From the NCBI GenBank assembly GCA_030536565.1, contig JAUNPT010000001.1, positions 1 to 22,588 on the forward strand: a stretch of 22,588 nt of DNA. The letters run 5' to 3'. Made by a program: the position numbers and the translations under genes. The notes beneath the pieces were generated by a model. That model saw only the letters and a list, made by a program, of their open reading frames with translations, was not told the origin of the DNA and did not search any database. The stretch's first letter is position 1; each line of letters starts with the position of its first letter. The stretch is from Eubacteriales bacterium (GTDB lineage Bacteria > Bacillota > Clostridia > Lachnospirales > Lachnospiraceae). This document shows positions 21,573 through 22,588 of the stretch, piece after piece.

Positions 21573-22588
21573 TTACTTATTCTTTGCATTCTTATCTATT
21601 GCTTCCCAGAGACCATTAAGGTATGCTGCTCCCAAGGCTCTGTCATACAAACCATAACCTGGCATAGCCACTTCGTCCCAAATCATTCTTCCATGGTCAG
21701 GTCTGATTGGCCCATCAAATCCAGTCTCATAGAGAGCCTTCATAATTTCATACATATCCATTGAGCCATCGGCTGACAAGTGTGCAGCCTCCTCGAAATC
21801 TCTTGGTGAATTGTACTTTAAGTTTCTTACATGTGCAAATGGTATCCTTCCCTTGCACGCTCTTATAATTGCAGGAATGTCATTGTTCTGGTTTGAACCC
21901 AGAGAGCCTGTACAGAGCGTAATACCATTGTATGGCTTATCAACTGCTTTTAACAGCTTTGTGATTGAATCGAAGCCTGTTACAATTCTTGGAAGACCAA
22001 ATATTGGCCATGCCGGATCATCTGGGTGAATGCCCATCTTAATATCATGTTTTTCACATACAGGCCCAATTGCCTCGAGGAAATATACTAAATTATCAAA
22101 CAGCTTTTCTTCATCAATATCCTTATACATATCAAATAATTCAGCGAGACGGTCGAGACGCTCTGGTTCCCAGCCCGGCATCACAAAACCATTAGACATC
22201 TTTTCAATTGATTCCTTCATGTGCTGAGGGTCTATCTGGTCAATTACGTCCTGATTGTATGCAAGTACCGTTGAACCATCTTTTCTAACACGCGCTAAAT
22301 CTGAACGTGTCCAGTCAAATACTGGCATAAAGTTATAGCAAACCATATGAATACCGGCTGCTGCCAGATTTTCAAGTGTCTTTATATAGTTAGCAATATG
22401 CTCGTCTCTCTTTGCTGTTCCAATTTTAATATCGTCTGAAACATTAACTGATTCAATACCTGACAATTCAAGTCCGGCATCTTCAACAGTCTTCTTTAAT
22501 TCCATTATCTCATCTAATGTCCAAAGCTCTCCCGGCTGCTTTCCAAACAATGTTGTAATAACACCTTTCACACCAGGCACCTGTCTAA
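21573..22588 (-). CDS. uxuA: Mannonate dehydratase, N-terminus cut by window edge
   Basis: At least 338 codons are visible, open to the right edge. The frame does not start at GTG 22580: codons upstream of it read RQ before VPGVKGVITTLFG, matching the conserved I-R-Q-x-PGVKG region of UxuA, so about 20-25 N-terminal residues lie outside. The enzyme dehydrates D-mannonate to 2-keto-3-deoxygluconate, a TIM-barrel reaction needing a divalent metal. Signature pieces seen are GIHPDDPAWPIFGLPRIV, TLCTGSLGS, FAHVRNLK and RPDHGRMIWDE, which carry the metal-binding His and Asp residues. It is first of the visible uxuA-uxuB-regulator series, so the operon promoter and any operator are outside the window. 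Confidence 0.95.
   Translation of the reverse strand, partial: RQVPGVKGVITTLFGKQPGELWTLDEIMELKKTVEDAGLELSGIESVNVSDDIKIGTAKRDEHIANYIKTLENLAAAGIHMVCYNFMPVFDWTRSDLARVRKDGSTVLAYNQDVIDQIDPQHMKESIEKMSNGFVMPGWEPERLDRLAELFDMYKDIDEEKLFDNLVYFLEAIGPVCEKHDIKMGIHPDDPAWPIFGLPRIVTGFDSITKLLKAVDKPYNGITLCTGSLGSNQNNDIPAIIRACKGRIPFAHVRNLKYNSPRDFEEAAHLSADGSMDMYEIMKALYETGFDGPIRPDHGRMIWDEVAMPGYGLYDRALGAAYLNGLWEAIDKNAKNK

Noticed and set aside
21573..22580. uxuA starting at GTG 22580
   Set aside because: The frame is open upstream and the codons before it continue the conserved family sequence, so the true start is beyond the window.
1..22588. CRISPR arrays, IS elements, phage genes, tRNA or rRNA genes, and defence systems
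   Set aside because: I saw no repeat arrays, transposase or integrase motifs, attachment sites or structural RNA sequence on either strand.

Overview
The window looks like chromosomal DNA from a low-GC anaerobic Firmicute, most probably a gut or rumen Lachnospiraceae-type clostridium. The grounds are AT-rich intergenic DNA with strong AGGAGG-type Shine-Dalgarno sites, a type III glutamine synthetase, a class B sortase, a CsoR/CopA copper operon, LuxS, a short Cys-rich protein resembling one I associate with Lachnospiraceae (DUF6472), and the hexuronate genes uxuA/uxuB. No rRNA, tRNA, IS element, phage gene or CRISPR array was seen. Both window edges cut genes: a YesL/DUF624-type gene on the left and uxuA on the right. 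No stretch above 300 bases lacks a gene.

Layout, left to right. 1-5035: the 5' end of a YesL-like gene, a single-pass membrane protein, a GNAT acetyltransferase with an unusual N-terminal domain, a cyclophilin, an overlapping pair (zinc-ribbon membrane protein and TPM-domain protein), an orphan terminator-like hairpin and a two-pass small membrane protein. 5160-7266: class II fructose-bisphosphate aldolase followed closely by a class B sortase, then a strong hairpin. 7316-9427: glnN. 9500-12654 (minus): a secreted calcineurin-like phosphoesterase with a TPQTG wall-sorting tail, overlapping a YibE/F-family membrane protein. 12873-13403: a DUF3592-like membrane protein whose terminator lies inside the 3' end of luxS. 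13444-15838 (minus): promoter, DUF6472-like protein, NYN nuclease with two LOTUS domains, Nudix hydrolase and luxS, all co-oriented. 15856-18845 (minus): csoR-copA under a TTGACA-N17-TATACT promoter whose spacer is almost entirely a CsoR-type inverted repeat. 18985-22588 (minus): uxuA-uxuB, then a FadR-type GntR regulator with its own promoter and a probable autoregulatory operator over the -10.

The most unusual item is the copper ATPase. Its reading frame runs without a stop into a complete CopZ-like metallochaperone domain, and that domain carries its own AAGGAG site and ATG. One locus could therefore make both a CopA-CopZ fusion and free CopZ. Other points worth attention are the sortase and its possible PQTG substrate, the NYN-LOTUS/Nudix/luxS cluster beside the copper operon, and two hairpins (4671-4718 and 7210-7276) in which an outer stem encloses the terminator U-tract. 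I did not find a clear new defence or mobile system. The genes are mostly core metabolism, envelope and metal homeostasis.
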